In this document: positions 1-9,092 of the stretch, one piece after another | How the letters are laid out: the number at the start of each line of letters is the position of its first letter | How positions within the stretch are numbered: the stretch's first letter is position 1 | NCBI GenBank assembly: GCA_964434735.1 | Contig: CAYSWK010000001.1 | Location: forward strand, 1-64,000 | Origin: CAYSWK01 sp964434735 | GTDB taxonomy: Archaea; Micrarchaeota; Micrarchaeia; Anstonellales; Bilamarchaeaceae | DNA: 64,000 nt | Reading direction: 5' to 3' | Made by a program: the position numbers and the translations under genes | Notes under the pieces: model-generated | What the model was told of the DNA's origin: nothing | The model's database searches: none | The model's input: only the letters and a program-made list of their open reading frames with translations

Positions 1-438
1 CAACTTGATTGCCATTGCCAAAACTTCATCAAACTGCTCAACGGCAGCGTCAATTTTTGCCGAAGTTCCCGCAAATGAATAGCTTGGAAGCTCGCTGAAT
101 TTTTTCATCTGCACCTGGGACTGGATGTAGGGAATTTTTACGCCCATGACGTTCTTAACATCAATGTCGATTGAAATATCCTTTGCAATTGCAAGGGAAA
201 CGGCGTCAAGTTCATACGAAGTATGGTAGCTTTCCGCACGGCCGATTGCAGTATATGCGACTCCCATACGCGCAGCTAACAATGAACGCATATCCTGTGA
301 TTTTTTGAGGATCTTGAAAAACTCAAGGATTAATGCATCACGCTTTTGCTTAAGGAGTTTATGCCCCTTTTGCGCAAGCTTGATGCGGTCCTTGGTTTTT
401 ATAAGTTCCATTCGCGTTGGGTTGACGTCTAAAGCCAT
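1..438 (-). CDS. atpD: A-type ATP synthase subunit D (3' end outside window)
   Basis: Central-stalk subunit D of the A1 sector, which couples ring rotation to catalysis in the A/B hexamer. The reverse strand reads openly from ATG at 438 to the window edge (146 codons). It begins MALDVNPTRMELIKTKDRIK followed by a long Lys-rich helix, the conserved start of subunit D. It is the last visible gene of the operon, separated from subunit B by a small membrane gene. The C-terminal part lies outside the window. Confidence 0.9.
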   Translation of the reverse strand, partial: MALDVNPTRMELIKTKDRIKLAQKGHKLLKQKRDALILEFFKILKKSQDMRSLLAARMGVAYTAIGRAESYHTSYELDAVSLAIAKDISIDIDVKNVMGVKIPYIQSQVQMKKFSELPSYSFAGTSAKIDAAVEQFDEVLAMAIKL

Positions 439-445
439 ATGAAAA

Positions 446-787
446 TCACCATAACATGAATTTTGCCAATACTTTCCTTAAAAGAAACATATATATTCCA
501 AACAAACCGATTATTACCAAAAAGGTAATAACAAGTAAAAGTGGATCCCGCGCAGAGATATGGAAGAAAAATAAACCGCCTCCAATCAAAAGCAAACCAA
601 GAAAAAGGATTAAACCAAGAACTGTCAAATCTACCTTTAACTTATTCGTGTAACCACAATTGCAAGAATAGTAAAGGGATTTTAAAAGCCCATCACGTCT
701 TCTAGAGATGAGTATGCCTTCACATAATTTTGCATTTTGACTTTTGCAGCGAGGGCAGATCTGGAGTTCTTCATTGTATAACGCCAT
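446..787 (-). CDS. Zinc-ribbon membrane protein between atpB and atpD
   Basis: Unrecognised 113-aa protein. Residues 11-45 hold a CPRC...CNCG pair that looks like a zinc ribbon, followed by two hydrophobic segments (about 55-75 and 81-101). It sits 7 nt after atpB and 7 nt before atpD on the same strand, so it is cotranscribed with the ATP synthase. It is not a canonical subunit. A role in assembly or membrane recruitment is possible but only inferred from position. Confidence 0.75.
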   Translation of the reverse strand: MALYNEELQICPRCKSQNAKLCEGILISRRRDGLLKSLYYSCNCGYTNKLKVDLTVLGLILFLGLLLIGGGLFFFHISARDPLLLVITFLVIIGLFGIYMFLLRKVLAKFMLW

Positions 788-794
788 GAAGCTA

Positions 795-2162
795 TCACTT
801 CTTCTTCATGTACTTAGGAATGTGCTCACGCTTGACACGCTTGAGTTCGACTTCAGGCAATGTTGCAAACATATCCCATGCAAGATCGAGCGTTTGTTCG
901 ATCGATCGTTCTTCGTACATTCCTTGGGTAACGAAACGTTTTTCAAAGTCATCCGCAAACTTAAGGAACTTCCTGTCTGTTTCTGAAAGCGCCTCTTCAC
1001 CGACAACTGCACCCAATGATCGAAGGTCACGACCGTTTGCGTATGCTGCATACAACTGGTCTGCAACACCCTTGTGGTCTTCACGAGTCTTTCCATTTCC
1101 AATACCGTTGTTCATCAAACGGGAAAGGGAAGGCAATACGTCTACCGGAGGATAGATATTCTTCCTCAACAGGTCACGTGAAAGAAGGATCTGCCCTTCA
1201 GTGATATAACCGGTAAGGTCAGGAATGGGGTGGGTCTTATCATCACCGGGCATGGTGAGAATGGGGATCTGAGTAACCGTACCATTCGTTCCCTTGACAC
1301 GGCCTGCACGTTCGTAAATGGATGAAAGGTCCGTGTACATGTAACCGGGGTAACCACGACGACCGGGGACTTCCTGCCTTGCTGAAGAAATTTCACGCAA
1401 TGACTCACAATAGTTAGTCATGTCCGTAATCAACGTAAGCACGTGCATTCCCTGTTCATACGCAAGGTATTCTGCAGTTGAAAGTGCTAAACGGGGAGTG
1501 ATGATACGCTCAACCGAAGGATCGTCTGCCAAATTAAGGAAAAGAACTGCGTTTTCAAGTGCGCCCGTCTTTTCAAAGTCTCGCATAAAGAACGATGCTT
1601 CTTCGTGAGTAATACCAATTGCCGCGAATACGACGACGAATTTCTCATCCTGTCCGCGTACCTTTGCCTGACGTGCAATCTGGACTGCCAATTGATTGTG
1701 GGGCAAACCTGCTGCCGAGAAAATAGGAAGCTTCTGGCCACGAACAAGCGTGTTCATACAGTCGATGGTTGAAACACCCGTCTGGATAAAGTCCGAAGGG
1801 CTCTGTCTTGAGAACGGATTGATGGGAAGCCCGTTGATATCGACTTTTTCCTCAGGAATGACCTTCGGTCCTTTGTCGCGGGGGTCACCCGTTCCGTCAA
1901 AAACACGGCCAAGCATGTCTGTTGAAAGGCCGATTTGAAGCGTTTCACCAAGGAAACGAACCGAAGTTGCCTCTCGTGAAATACCTGTGGTTGAACCAAA
2001 CACCTGGACGACTGCGCGCGTTGCGGAAACGTCAAGAACCTGTCCCTTTCTTCGCTCGCCTTCAAGCAAAAGCTCAACGATTTCACCGTAACTGACTCCT
2101 GTTACGTTGTCAACAACGACAAGAGGACCTGCGATTTGGCTGATTGTTCTGTATTCTTTCAT
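795..2162 (-). CDS. atpB: A-type ATP synthase subunit B
   Basis: Non-catalytic nucleotide-binding subunit of the A3B3 head, 455 aa and full length. It begins [17 protein letters not shown] and carries family hallmarks such as [21 protein letters not shown] chose ATG 2162 over the GTG nine bases upstream because GGGTGATC lies immediately before it. That GTG is part of the Shine-Dalgarno and overlaps the TGA of subunit A, implying translational coupling. Confidence 0.97.
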   Translation of the reverse strand: MKEYRTISQIAGPLVVVDNVTGVSYGEIVELLLEGERRKGQVLDVSATRAVVQVFGSTTGISREATSVRFLGETLQIGLSTDMLGRVFDGTGDPRDKGPKVIPEEKVDINGLPINPFSRQSPSDFIQTGVSTIDCMNTLVRGQKLPIFSAAGLPHNQLAVQIARQAKVRGQDEKFVVVFAAIGITHEEASFFMRDFEKTGALENAVLFLNLADDPSVERIITPRLALSTAEYLAYEQGMHVLTLITDMTNYCESLREISSARQEVPGRRGYPGYMYTDLSSIYERAGRVKGTNGTVTQIPILTMPGDDKTHPIPDLTGYITEGQILLSRDLLRKNIYPPVDVLPSLSRLMNNGIGNGKTREDHKGVADQLYAAYANGRDLRSLGAVVGEEALSETDRKFLKFADDFEKRFVTQGMYEERSIEQTLDLAWDMFATLPEVELKRVKREHIPKYMKKK

Positions 2163-2167
2163 TATGA

Positions 2168-3916
2168 TCACCCGCTCTTGATAAGCTTGTCAAAGTCGCC
2201 GTCAATTTCTGCATGAAGCGCTTCGAAGTCTTTCAAGTTTGTAATTTCCTTCATACGGCCAATGCGAACCTTAGTTGGAAGGTCATTGATCTTCTTTGGC
2301 TGTACGCCAAGTTCAAGTGCGCCGATTGCCCGGTCGTAGAACTTAAGGATCGATTTAAGCATTGCATACTGCTTAGGAAGGTCGGTTTTTGCATCGACAT
2401 CGCTGTAGGCGTTTTGCTGCAAGTAGTCTTCACGTACCATCCTTGTGATACCCAAAATCATCTGCTCCTTATCAGGCAGTGCGTCAGGACCTACCAATTG
2501 TACGATTTCCTGAAGCTCTGCTTCTTTTTGAAGCAAGCTCATTGCCGTCTTTCTCAACGTAGAGAAATCGCTTGAAAGGTTTGCCGAAAACCATTCGTCA
2601 AGCCCGTCAGTGTACAATGAATAACTCTTCAGCCAGTTGATGGAGGGGAAGTGTCGCTTGTACGCAAGTGACGCATCCAATGCCAAGAACACCTTTGCAA
2701 CACGCAACGTGTTTTGTGAAACAGGTTCTGAAATGTCACCACCAGGAGGTGAAACTGCACCGATGATCGTGACTGAACCGAATCGTTCCTCGGTTCCAAG
2801 CGTCCTGACACGGCCGGCACGTTCATAAAATTCTGCCAAACGTCGTGCAAGGTACGCAGGATACCCTTCTTCACCAGGCATTTCTTCAAGACGGCCACCG
2901 ATTTCACGCATAGCTTCTGCCCAACGGGAGGTTGAATCGGCCATCAATGCAACATCGTAACCCATGTCACGGAAGTATTCTGCAATCGTAATACCTGTGT
3001 AAATGGATGCTTCACGTGCCGCAACAGGCATGTTTGACGTATTTGCAATAAGAACGGTCCGTTGCATAAGCGGTTTTCCGGTGTTCGGGTCGATAAGGTG
3101 GGGGAACTCCGTAAGGACTTCGGTCATTTCATTTCCACGTTCACCGCAGCCGATGTATACTACGATACGAGTATCAGAGTATTTTGCCAAGGACTGCTGG
3201 GTAACTGTTTTTCCTGAACCGAAAGGACCAGGAATACACGCCGTTCCTCCTTTTGCAATGGGGAAAAAGGTATCGATAACACGCTGACCTGTGATTAACG
3301 GAATTACGGGTGGGAACTTTTCAGTAACAGGTCGTGCCTTTCGAACGAACCATCTTTGGTACATGAAAAGGTCTTTCTTCTTTCCTTCGTGGCTGATTGA
3401 GCCGATGACATCCTCAATCTGGTAGGTGCCACTCTTAAGCTCCTCGATCTTTCCATCCTGGGGGCAGAGGATCTTGTGTTCAATGAGTTCGGTTTCCTGG
3501 ACCGTACCAAGAATATCCCCGCGCACTACGCGGTCGCCTTTCTTTACCAATGCCTTGAATTCCCATTTCTTGTTCCGGTCAAGAGGAGGTGCAACAATAC
3601 CTCGCTTAATGAATACGCCCTTGCTCTTTTCTTCAATGAACGCAAGGGGTCTTTGGATACCGTCGTAAATACTTTGTAAAATACCGGGGCCAAGCTCAAC
3701 TGAAAGAGGCTCGCCCGTTGTTTCAACAGGTTCACCTGGCTTAAGGCCAGATGTGTCTTCATAAACCTGAATGGTTGAAGTGTCTCCAATGATCTTGATG
3801 ATTTCACCAAGAAGCTTGTCATTACCGACACGAACGACGTCGTAAAGTTTTGCCTCAGGAACGGTTGCCTGTACAACCGGACCCGAAATCCGCGTGATTG
3901 ATCCTTTTTTTGCCAT
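2168..3916 (-). CDS. atpA: A-type ATP synthase subunit A (catalytic)
   Basis: Catalytic ATP-hydrolysing or synthesising subunit of the A1 head, 582 aa. The P-loop GPFGSGKTV is at about 230-238, and the Walker B region and arginine-finger context look intact. The non-homologous insertion typical of A/V-type catalytic subunits is present (about 110-190). There is no intein, which some archaeal homologues carry. The start has a clear AGGTGA Shine-Dalgarno seven bases upstream. Confidence 0.98.
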   Translation of the reverse strand: MAKKGSITRISGPVVQATVPEAKLYDVVRVGNDKLLGEIIKIIGDTSTIQVYEDTSGLKPGEPVETTGEPLSVELGPGILQSIYDGIQRPLAFIEEKSKGVFIKRGIVAPPLDRNKKWEFKALVKKGDRVVRGDILGTVQETELIEHKILCPQDGKIEELKSGTYQIEDVIGSISHEGKKKDLFMYQRWFVRKARPVTEKFPPVIPLITGQRVIDTFFPIAKGGTACIPGPFGSGKTVTQQSLAKYSDTRIVVYIGCGERGNEMTEVLTEFPHLIDPNTGKPLMQRTVLIANTSNMPVAAREASIYTGITIAEYFRDMGYDVALMADSTSRWAEAMREIGGRLEEMPGEEGYPAYLARRLAEFYERAGRVRTLGTEERFGSVTIIGAVSPPGGDISEPVSQNTLRVAKVFLALDASLAYKRHFPSINWLKSYSLYTDGLDEWFSANLSSDFSTLRKTAMSLLQKEAELQEIVQLVGPDALPDKEQMILGITRMVREDYLQQNAYSDVDAKTDLPKQYAMLKSILKFYDRAIGALELGVQPKKINDLPTKVRIGRMKEITNLKDFEALHAEIDGDFDKLIKSG

Positions 3917-3927
3917 TAGTTTTCACC

Positions 3928-4518
3928 TTAGTAATATGATCCTCCTGAAACACCTGAAATCAAAAAGACTGAGACCAGTAAGAAAATAAGGATAATTAAT
4001 AATAAAACGGGAATGACGACAACCGCAATGATTGCACGTAACAAGGAAAGGCCGTGGATTGCCCTTACCCCTTGCACCACGTTTCCAAGAGCGGTAAGAG
4101 CTGCAAGGAAATTAAGACAAGGAATCTGACTGAGCAATGCTCCAAGCGTACCACCGTAAACTTGAATTTGAAGTGTTTTCCCATAACTTTCCTTCCCACC
4201 CAGAAGCTTTACAAGAATATGAATAATTCCTGAATACAAAAGCACAACCAAGGGAGAAAGCAAAAGATACAAAACTGTTGCAAAAAGAGTGGATACTACT
4301 GCATCTACAACCGAAGGTTTAACCAAGAGAAGAGCTGGTTTGTTTAATGCATCAAAAAGCTGAATTCCAAAGAAAATAGGCACCGTAATAAGCACGAGCA
4401 CCATGAAATAGGTCAACGTTCGCATGATTCCGTCATTGTGAACGCGGCTTGGCCAGTCTGCCATATTTATGAAAAAGATATTTTTTCGAATTTCACTGAG
4501 TAGTTCCATAATGCCCAT
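3928..4518 (-). CDS. Yip1-like multi-pass membrane protein in the ATP synthase operon
   Basis: 196-aa protein with a short cytoplasmic N-terminus and about five hydrophobic segments. The layout, with a central loop ending KLLGGKESYGKTLQIQVYGG, is typical of Yip1-domain proteins. It lies between subunits F and A with 9-11 nt spacing and its own AGGTGA Shine-Dalgarno, so it is translated as part of the operon. Yip1 proteins act in membrane trafficking in eukaryotes; prokaryotic members have no defined role. A link to ATP synthase assembly is inference. Confidence 0.75.
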   Translation of the reverse strand: MGIMELLSEIRKNIFFINMADWPSRVHNDGIMRTLTYFMVLVLITVPIFFGIQLFDALNKPALLLVKPSVVDAVVSTLFATVLYLLLSPLVVLLYSGIIHILVKLLGGKESYGKTLQIQVYGGTLGALLSQIPCLNFLAALTALGNVVQGVRAIHGLSLLRAIIAVVVIPVLLLIILIFLLVSVFLISGVSGGSYY

Positions 4519-4527
4519 TGTTTCACC

Positions 4528-4848
4528 TTATTTTTTTGCAGCCAAGTCAAATCCAAGCGCACGTTTGATGAGCGCCCGAATTTCATCAGGTTGTTCCTTG
4601 CCGCCAGCGTCCGGTAAACCAACTACGACCGGAAATGCGATTGAGTCTATTTTCTTTTTCAATTTCCAATCGACTCCTTGAAGGTATGAATCACTGACAA
4701 GTATAATGCCAAATTCCTTTGAATCGATTGATTTTTCAAGCTCTTTTGAAAAGTGCTCCGGTGGCGTAAATCGGGCGTCCTTGATGCCGCTCAGACGAAA
4801 ACCATCAACAAGCGGTGCATTGCCAAGTACCAAAATTTTTGTTTCCAT
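4528..4848 (-). CDS. atpF: A-type ATP synthase subunit F
   Basis: Small regulatory central-stalk subunit, 106 aa, the usual size. The Rossmann-like start METKILVLGNAPLVDGFRLS, the segment GIILVSDSYL and the later FPVVVGLPD fit the family. It lies directly after subunit C (2-nt gap) and before the inserted Yip1-like gene. Confidence 0.93.
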   Translation of the reverse strand: METKILVLGNAPLVDGFRLSGIKDARFTPPEHFSKELEKSIDSKEFGIILVSDSYLQGVDWKLKKKIDSIAFPVVVGLPDAGGKEQPDEIRALIKRALGFDLAAKK

Positions 4849-4850
4849 GA

Positions 4851-5918
4851 TTAGACCACCACAAGCATGTCCTGAACATCTTTTTCTGAAAGACCGAATT
4901 CCTTCCCTTTAAGGATTTTCCTTATGTTGAAAATTTCCTGTTCCTTAAGAAGCAAAAAGCCAAGTGCGACACCAATTGAAAACATTGCGCTCGTGAAAAG
5001 CCTTGTTTTCTCCTTTGCAAGAGCACGTTCAAGCGAAACCTCAAGCTCAACAAGGTCAAGATCCCCAGACAACGTAACGTCCTTGAATCGTGACGCAAGG
5101 AATTTACGTACTTCTTTAGGATCCTGGGTACGGATGAGCCGTAAAAACTGCTCAGGCTTAATCATGCCGCCCGAAATAAGGTATTGTTGAATCTTCTGTG
5201 GCGTGAAATGAAGGCGCTTAAGCCGCTCGATAAGAATGATATTTTTTGCGTCAACTTCCCTTTTAAGAAGCATACGTATTGCGTGCGTGTCAGCACTGGG
5301 CGAAGCCTTGAGTGAAAGGTCAAACAACTCATATGCATACGCATCAAGAACCATGAGTGATTCGTACAAACGAGCCGGATCACGAAGCGATTGTTGAAGC
5401 GTTTTTTTATGAGTTTCAGAAAGAATTTTTCCCTCAAAAAGAAGCTTACCGAATTCAGTTGAGCGAAGAGTTGAAAGAAACGAAGAGTCGGGGGCTTCAT
5501 AAAGCATCTGGCAATCTGATTCGCGAAGGAGCCCAAGAGGATAAATGTTTCCTTTTACAAGGGCATAAGGCTTTTTTGAGCTACGGCCGCCGATAATTGC
5601 CTTAAGGTTAAGAATATCAAAACGTTCAAGCAATGCGTTTAAGGGTTTAATGCCGCTTTTTGGAAGTGTTTTCTTTATTTTACTTACAGTAGCACTGAAA
5701 TGAAGCTGGGTTGCATGCTCGATAAGATGATCGCCGACATCCTTGGCTGTTGCTTTTGAAATACTCTCCTTATAGGGAGTATGGGACAACAACTCAACAA
5801 GTGCAGGAACAGACTTGACTTTAACCATTTCATCAAGTGTATTTGAAGCAAGGATAGTGCCTCGCATTCCCCTGATCCGAGCATTTGTATATCCCCACGC
5901 GAGCGCATCAAAGAACAT
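4851..5918 (-). CDS. atpC: A-type ATP synthase subunit C
   Basis: Subunit C (V-type d homologue), the cap that links the proteolipid ring to the central stalk. It is 355 aa from ATG 5918. That start (MFFDALAWGYTNARIRGMRG) matches the family N-terminus and has GAGGG about eight bases upstream. The longer open frame runs back into subunit E and would add 18 unrelated residues. It is all-helical as expected. Confidence 0.93.
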   Translation of the reverse strand: MFFDALAWGYTNARIRGMRGTILASNTLDEMVKVKSVPALVELLSHTPYKESISKATAKDVGDHLIEHATQLHFSATVSKIKKTLPKSGIKPLNALLERFDILNLKAIIGGRSSKKPYALVKGNIYPLGLLRESDCQMLYEAPDSSFLSTLRSTEFGKLLFEGKILSETHKKTLQQSLRDPARLYESLMVLDAYAYELFDLSLKASPSADTHAIRMLLKREVDAKNIILIERLKRLHFTPQKIQQYLISGGMIKPEQFLRLIRTQDPKEVRKFLASRFKDVTLSGDLDLVELEVSLERALAKEKTRLFTSAMFSIGVALGFLLLKEQEIFNIRKILKGKEFGLSEKDVQDMLVVV

Positions 5919-5931
5919 GCATATTCCCTCT

Positions 5932-6489
5932 TTAGAAAAGCTCCTTTGCGATATGTTTTCGCAAGGCTTCACGCCTCAATTCAAGAAGTGCTTCGACAGT
6001 TGAATTGATACAAACTTCCCTGCCGGGAGATTCGACCAAAACGCCGCCCAAACCTTCAAGGTCTTCAACAACCTTAGCAGTCGTTTTTCCAACAAGTGAC
6101 TTTTCACCCTTAAGCACGTGAACTACTGCCTTGGAACCCAATTCAGTGATGGATTGATCACTTGAGGATTTTACAAATTCCTTGTACTCCTTTGATTTCC
6201 TGAATGCATCCATCTGGCTGATGAGCTCATCCAAACTTGCGTTGATCGCCCGTTCTTTTGCATCCGCAAGAATGCGCTTACGCTCAAGACGTGCCCAGGC
6301 AAGCCGTTCGCCACGCGTTTCCGCAAGCGATTTATGTGCCTCATCTTCTACTCCTTTAAGAAGGAGTGCCCGACGAGCTTTTTCGGCCTGAAGTACATTC
6401 GCAGCTTCCTTTTCTGCCGAATGTATTACCTGGTCTGCCTCTTGCTTGGCACCTGCTAGAATAGAACGGGAAAGTCCCTCAATTCCCAT
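5932..6489 (-). CDS. atpE: A-type ATP synthase subunit E
   Basis: Peripheral-stalk subunit E, 185 aa. The N-terminal half is a long charged, Ala-rich coiled coil (about 8-95) that pairs with subunit H; the C-terminal half is the globular A1-binding domain. ATG 6489 is preferred over the GTG three codons earlier because GTGATC, a match to the 16S tail, overlaps that GTG. Confidence 0.92.
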   Translation of the reverse strand: MGIEGLSRSILAGAKQEADQVIHSAEKEAANVLQAEKARRALLLKGVEDEAHKSLAETRGERLAWARLERKRILADAKERAINASLDELISQMDAFRKSKEYKEFVKSSSDQSITELGSKAVVHVLKGEKSLVGKTTAKVVEDLEGLGGVLVESPGREVCINSTVEALLELRREALRKHIAKELF

Positions 6490-6509
6490 GAAGATCACGA
6501 GATTTGAAG

Positions 6510-6767
6510 TTATTCTGCTCCCATAGTTCCAATCAGGAAGAACGCGATAACGAATCCTAAGATTGCGATAATTTCAGGAAGCACTAAGTATACCAATACG
6601 TTCTTTTCAACTTCAGGTCGTTCTGCGACTGCACCCATTGCTGCTGCGCCCATCGTTCCTTGTGACCATGCTGCTGCAAGAGCACTTACACCCATTGCGA
6701 TACCTGCACCAATTGCTGCTGCACCGCCTGTTGTCAAAAAGTTTCCTAGTGTTGTTGGTTCTGCCAT
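6510..6767 (-). CDS. atpK: A-type ATP synthase subunit K (proteolipid ring)
   Basis: Ion-translocating ring subunit, 85 aa with one two-helix hairpin and no duplication. Helix 1 is Gly/Ala-rich and holds SQG. Helix 2 carries the ion-binding Glu in LPEIIAILGFVIAFF. The residue after Glu is Ile rather than Thr or Ser, which bears on ion choice (see findings). The start has a textbook GAGGTGA Shine-Dalgarno. Confidence 0.96.
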   Translation of the reverse strand: MAEPTTLGNFLTTGGAAAIGAGIAMGVSALAAAWSQGTMGAAAMGAVAERPEVEKNVLVYLVLPEIIAILGFVIAFFLIGTMGAE

Positions 6768-6784
6768 ATTATTTCACCTCAAAT

Positions 6785-8698
6785 TTAATGAGCACGATAT
6801 TGATCTGTTGAGAAAGGCTCAAACGACTTGCCCCCTCCTTTCATGAATTTTGACCTGAATTCCAAGACGTTCAAACGGCCCCCTTGAATAAGGGCTTCAA
6901 ACATCGCGATGAATGCATTTACGCTGTGAAGAATGAAAAACAACGGAAGTGCAAGGACAATAAACCATCCCATTTCCGGCCGCGGCATAAATGCTTCATT
7001 GATAATTTCACCAAGAAGCGTACCTACGACACCAATTGCCGCAATACGTGAATATGAAATGACGTTCCCTGCAAAACCAGGAAGTTCAAGAAGACCCACA
7101 ATTCCTTCAGTTGCAAGAAGACCCGCGACCGAAATAACAAAGATAACAAGGCCTGCGGGCTGGTAGATGATAGGAAGCATGGGCAACACTGAAGTAAGGA
7201 CAAGTATGGTCCCTCCAATTTCAACGCCAAGCCAGCTGATTTTTGCGAATGCGTGTTTCTTTGAATGATTCCATTCACTAATGGCTCCAAGAATAAAACC
7301 AAGCGCAAGATGAAGAAGACCTGCAAGACAGGAAATTCCGATGACAAGCGGGAGGTTATGCACACGACTTATCCCATGATATAAGGGACCTGTAATATCT
7401 AGGGCATGAAGGTCAATAATATGCCAGGACTCCAAAAATTCAAGCCAATGATAGTGCGTTGCACCGCCAAATTCATCAAAAATAATTCCGAAAACAAATG
7501 CAGGAAGTGCTGCATACAACCAAAAGGTGCCGATATTTTGAAGCACCGTGCTTGTCTTAAACTGTCGCTTAAGGAAAAGGGCAATAAAAACGGAGAGTAT
7601 TGCGTAAAAAGCATCAGCAACGATAAGCCCGTAGAAAACAGGAATAAGAATAAAGTAAAGAAGCGTCGGATCAAGTTCAGTATAACTTGGCAAGGAGTAT
7701 CTCGTTGTAATAAATTCAAGCGGAGAAGCCATTTTTGGATTCTTCAAAAGAATCGGAGGAACTTCATGGTGTTCATCAATTGGAAGGATTTCAAGAGTTA
7801 ATCTCTCGCCAAAAAATGCAACAACTGATTCGAGATCTTTCATACGTGTTGTTGGAACCCATGCTTCAATTACAAAACAGGATGAAGTGAAATGCGCGTT
7901 GGTTGCTGCCTGCGCGCGGTCAACTTCAATTTGCAATGTTTTTTCAGCATATGCAAGTTCAGGATATAATTTGGTCGAAATTTCAAGAATCTGCTGTGAA
8001 AGAGAATCTTTAATTCCTTCAAGCTCTCCTTTTTTACTTAAAAGTCCTGAAAGGGTAGATTTAGGAGAAGTAAAACCTTGTGGAAGCTCAATCTTTGTTG
8101 CATTAATTCCAGAAATCAATGAATCAAATTCAATGGAGCGATCAAGAACTAAAAGCACAGTTGCTTTTTCAACTCCTTTCTTTTGCGAAACTTGAATTTC
8201 AAACGGTTTTGAAAGAGATGCGAGTCTTTGATTAAGCTCCTTAAGCGAAGTGATTGGAACGTTCAAAAGTGCATATTTCAAAGAACCGGTTGAAAGTAAC
8301 GAAAAATCAACAGATGAAAAATCAAGCAACCCCTCGCAAACTTTTATTTGATTCTGAAGCTGCTCAATATTTTGTGAAATCGACGCAAGCTGTTCCTTGA
8401 TCTTTCGCACTTCATCAAGAAGAGGACGGTTTTTATCAGTAACCTTTACTGCCTTTTCAAGGGAAAGAAGTTCGTCTTCAACAGGAACAGATTTAAGCTG
8501 CGATTTAAGAGTTCGTACAAAAAGAAGTTTTTCAGACAACAATTCAAAAGAATCAAGAGGACGATTTGTTCCAAGACCTTCATAATGCGAAGTTTTTATT
8601 TCAAGAAGAGAAAGAGGATGAAGGCGTGCCAAAAGTTCAGAAAGTATTGATGATAGCCCGATCAACCTAATCTTATGGAACTTGACTGGTTTCATCAT
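6785..8698 (-). CDS. atpI: A-type ATP synthase subunit I (subunit a)
   Basis: Membrane stator subunit providing the ion half-channels, 637 aa. The N-terminal ~330 residues form the cytoplasmic coiled-coil arm that binds the E-H stalks. The C-terminal ~300 hold about seven to eight membrane segments with the family run ISYSRIAAIGVVGTLLGEII, including the Arg facing the ring Glu. Two adjacent ATGs (8698 and 8695) are possible starts after a GTGAT site. Confidence 0.96.
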   Translation of the reverse strand: MMKPVKFHKIRLIGLSSILSELLARLHPLSLLEIKTSHYEGLGTNRPLDSFELLSEKLLFVRTLKSQLKSVPVEDELLSLEKAVKVTDKNRPLLDEVRKIKEQLASISQNIEQLQNQIKVCEGLLDFSSVDFSLLSTGSLKYALLNVPITSLKELNQRLASLSKPFEIQVSQKKGVEKATVLLVLDRSIEFDSLISGINATKIELPQGFTSPKSTLSGLLSKKGELEGIKDSLSQQILEISTKLYPELAYAEKTLQIEVDRAQAATNAHFTSSCFVIEAWVPTTRMKDLESVVAFFGERLTLEILPIDEHHEVPPILLKNPKMASPLEFITTRYSLPSYTELDPTLLYFILIPVFYGLIVADAFYAILSVFIALFLKRQFKTSTVLQNIGTFWLYAALPAFVFGIIFDEFGGATHYHWLEFLESWHIIDLHALDITGPLYHGISRVHNLPLVIGISCLAGLLHLALGFILGAISEWNHSKKHAFAKISWLGVEIGGTILVLTSVLPMLPIIYQPAGLVIFVISVAGLLATEGIVGLLELPGFAGNVISYSRIAAIGVVGTLLGEIINEAFMPRPEMGWFIVLALPLFFILHSVNAFIAMFEALIQGGRLNVLEFRSKFMKGGGKSFEPFSTDQYRAH

Positions 8699-8704
8699 AC
8701 AAAA

Positions 8705-9046
8705 TCACGACTGCCCGAAAAGAACATCCTTAATGATTTCAGCGGCTTTCCGAGATCCTATGGATTTTTTTGCGAGTGCAGAGCCTTCTTTTCTTGCCTC
8801 GGAAAGAACTTGCTCAACCTCTGATTCGATAGATGCCGTGCCTTCTGAAATAATATGGTTCTTAAGCTTGACCGACTCTTCATGGGCCGCATTGCGCAAC
8901 AAAAGAGCTTCTTGTTTTGCTTTATGAAGGATGTGTTCTGCCTGAACTTTTGATTCTGCCTTAGTATGTTCCGCTTGTCCTTCAGACTTACGAATGGCAA
9001 GAATTGCTCCCATCATATCAGAATCGGCTTCGTGTGAGCTAGACAT
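8705..9046 (-). CDS. atpH: A-type ATP synthase subunit H
   Basis: Peripheral-stalk partner of subunit E, 113 aa, almost entirely charged, Ala/Glu/Lys-rich helix, as expected of AhaH-like subunits. It is the first gene of the operon and ends six nucleotides before the subunit I start. Sequence is low in diagnostic motifs; position and coiled-coil pattern carry the call. Confidence 0.85.
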   Translation of the reverse strand: MSSSHEADSDMMGAILAIRKSEGQAEHTKAESKVQAEHILHKAKQEALLLRNAAHEESVKLKNHIISEGTASIESEVEQVLSEARKEGSALAKKSIGSRKAAEIIKDVLFGQS

Positions 9047-9092
9047 ATGAAACCCTCATTAACAAGATAATACGTACATTAGTGACCAACCT

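Noticed and set aside
2168..3916. Intein in the ATP synthase A subunit
   Set aside because: Length and the continuous P-loop region are normal; no splicing motifs.
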